Below are positions 5,824 to 6,253 of a stretch of DNA of 6,253 bases, one piece after another. The notes beneath the pieces were generated by a model, which was not told where the DNA came from, ran no database searches, and worked only from the letters and a program-made list of their open reading frames with translations. The translations under genes were made by a program, and so were the position numbers. The stretch's first letter is position 1. The number at the start of each line of letters is the position of its first letter. The stretch comes from Thiotrichales bacterium (GTDB taxonomy: Bacteria > Pseudomonadota > Gammaproteobacteria > JAAZVR01), in assembly GCA_018623305.1 (NCBI GenBank), contig JAAZVR010000069.1, positions 1 to 6,253 on the forward strand. The letters are read 5' to 3'.

Positions 5824-6253
5824 CACACTCAACCCAGTTCAAACACAATTGATTGAAAACCGACTGTTGTGCAAACTTGAGTCTCATGCCAATCATTACC
5901 GCGCAACATTAAATATGGCGCCGACGGCTGAATTGCTCAACGAATTGAGCCAAGCATTATCTTTAGACTTGAATATCTTGTCTGAAGACTTTGACGCTTC
6001 TAATGTGAAATTAATTATTTCCGATATGGACTCGACATTGATTTCAATCGAATGCGTGGATGAAATCGCTGATTTTATTGGTGTTAAAAAAGAAGTCTCT
6101 GAAATCACTGAAGCAGCCATGCGGGGTGAACTCGACTTTGAAGGCTCTTTAACTCAACGAGTGGCCTTACTCAAAGGGCTCTCGACGGATGCCATGCAAA
6201 CCGTTTATGACGAACGCTTAGAACTGAATCCGGGTGCAGTTGAATTACTGGAA
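5798..6253 (+). CDS. serB: Phosphoserine phosphatase SerB, N-terminal part (cut by window edge)
   Basis: Hydrolyses O-phospho-L-serine to serine, the last step of serine biosynthesis, in the cytoplasm. The 152 codons present are open to the window end; the full family length is about 280-320 residues. HAD-superfamily motif I is D-M-D-S-T at 76-80, with Asp76 the predicted nucleophile and Asp78 the acid/base. The SerB-specific cap follows: IECVDEIAD (84-92, Glu85), AAMRGELDFEGSL (106-118) and Arg121. The N-terminal region before motif I is about 70 residues, shorter than in E. coli SerB. HAD motifs II-IV lie beyond position 6253. The ATG at 5798 is preceded by AAAAGG at 5785-5790 with seven bases of spacing. 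It begins inside the end of the RDD gene in another frame. The motif pattern excludes most other HAD phosphatases. Confidence 0.94.
   Translation, partial: MTQLIVHSDTLNPVQTQLIENRLLCKLESHANHYRATLNMAPTAELLNELSQALSLDLNILSEDFDASNVKLIISDMDSTLISIECVDEIADFIGVKKEVSEITEAAMRGELDFEGSLTQRVALLKGLSTDAMQTVYDERLELNPGAVELLE

Noticed and set aside
5896..6120. Minus-strand open frame opposite serB
   Set aside because: It sits antisense to the conserved HAD motif region of serB, which is the real gene.
1..6253. Mobile elements, CRISPR arrays, tRNA/rRNA genes, defence genes or a new multi-gene system
   Set aside because: I saw no long direct or inverted repeats, no transposase or integrase motifs, no tRNA-like folds, and gene content and codon use look uniform and housekeeping in type.

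Overview
The window looks like ordinary chromosomal DNA of a gammaproteobacterium. It is moderately AT-leaning, densely packed, and has no mobile-element, phage, CRISPR or RNA-gene signal that I can see. The evidence for the group is the guaB-guaA order with near-complete E. coli-like proteins, a SerB start, and strong Shine-Dalgarno sites. A sulfur-oxidiser-type lineage such as the Thiotrichales is possible, but that is a guess from overall protein character and not something the sequence proves.

Layout from left to right: (1) positions 1-275, minus strand, the N-terminal part of tadA (tRNA adenosine deaminase), cut by the window edge; (2) 349-1032, plus strand, a TrmB-like SAM-dependent methyltransferase diverging from tadA and apparently read from a leaderless mRNA; (3) 1046-4093, minus strand, the guaB-guaA operon, which converts IMP to XMP and then GMP; (4) 4094-4294, a divergent regulatory gap; (5) 4295-4651, plus strand, a small Ala/Lys-rich lipoprotein of unknown function; (6) 4695-5363, minus strand, a CbiM-like integral membrane protein; (7) 5389-5823, plus strand, an RDD-family membrane protein, followed with a 26-base overlap by the start of serB (phosphoserine phosphatase), which runs off the right edge.

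The convergent gene ends are very compact. The guaBA terminator hairpin lies inside the last codons of the methyltransferase gene, and the U-tract of the lipoprotein terminator contains the stop codon of the CbiM-like gene. GuaB and GuaA act consecutively in guanine nucleotide synthesis. TadA and the TrmB-like protein both belong to tRNA-modification families. The other genes share no obvious pathway.

I found no convincing new multi-gene system. The points most worth a second look are the TrmB-like enzyme with two conserved acidic motif positions replaced by Asn, its predicted leaderless start, the terminator-encoded C-terminus, the CbiM-like protein lacking the N-terminal metal-site His, and the unassigned lipoprotein.
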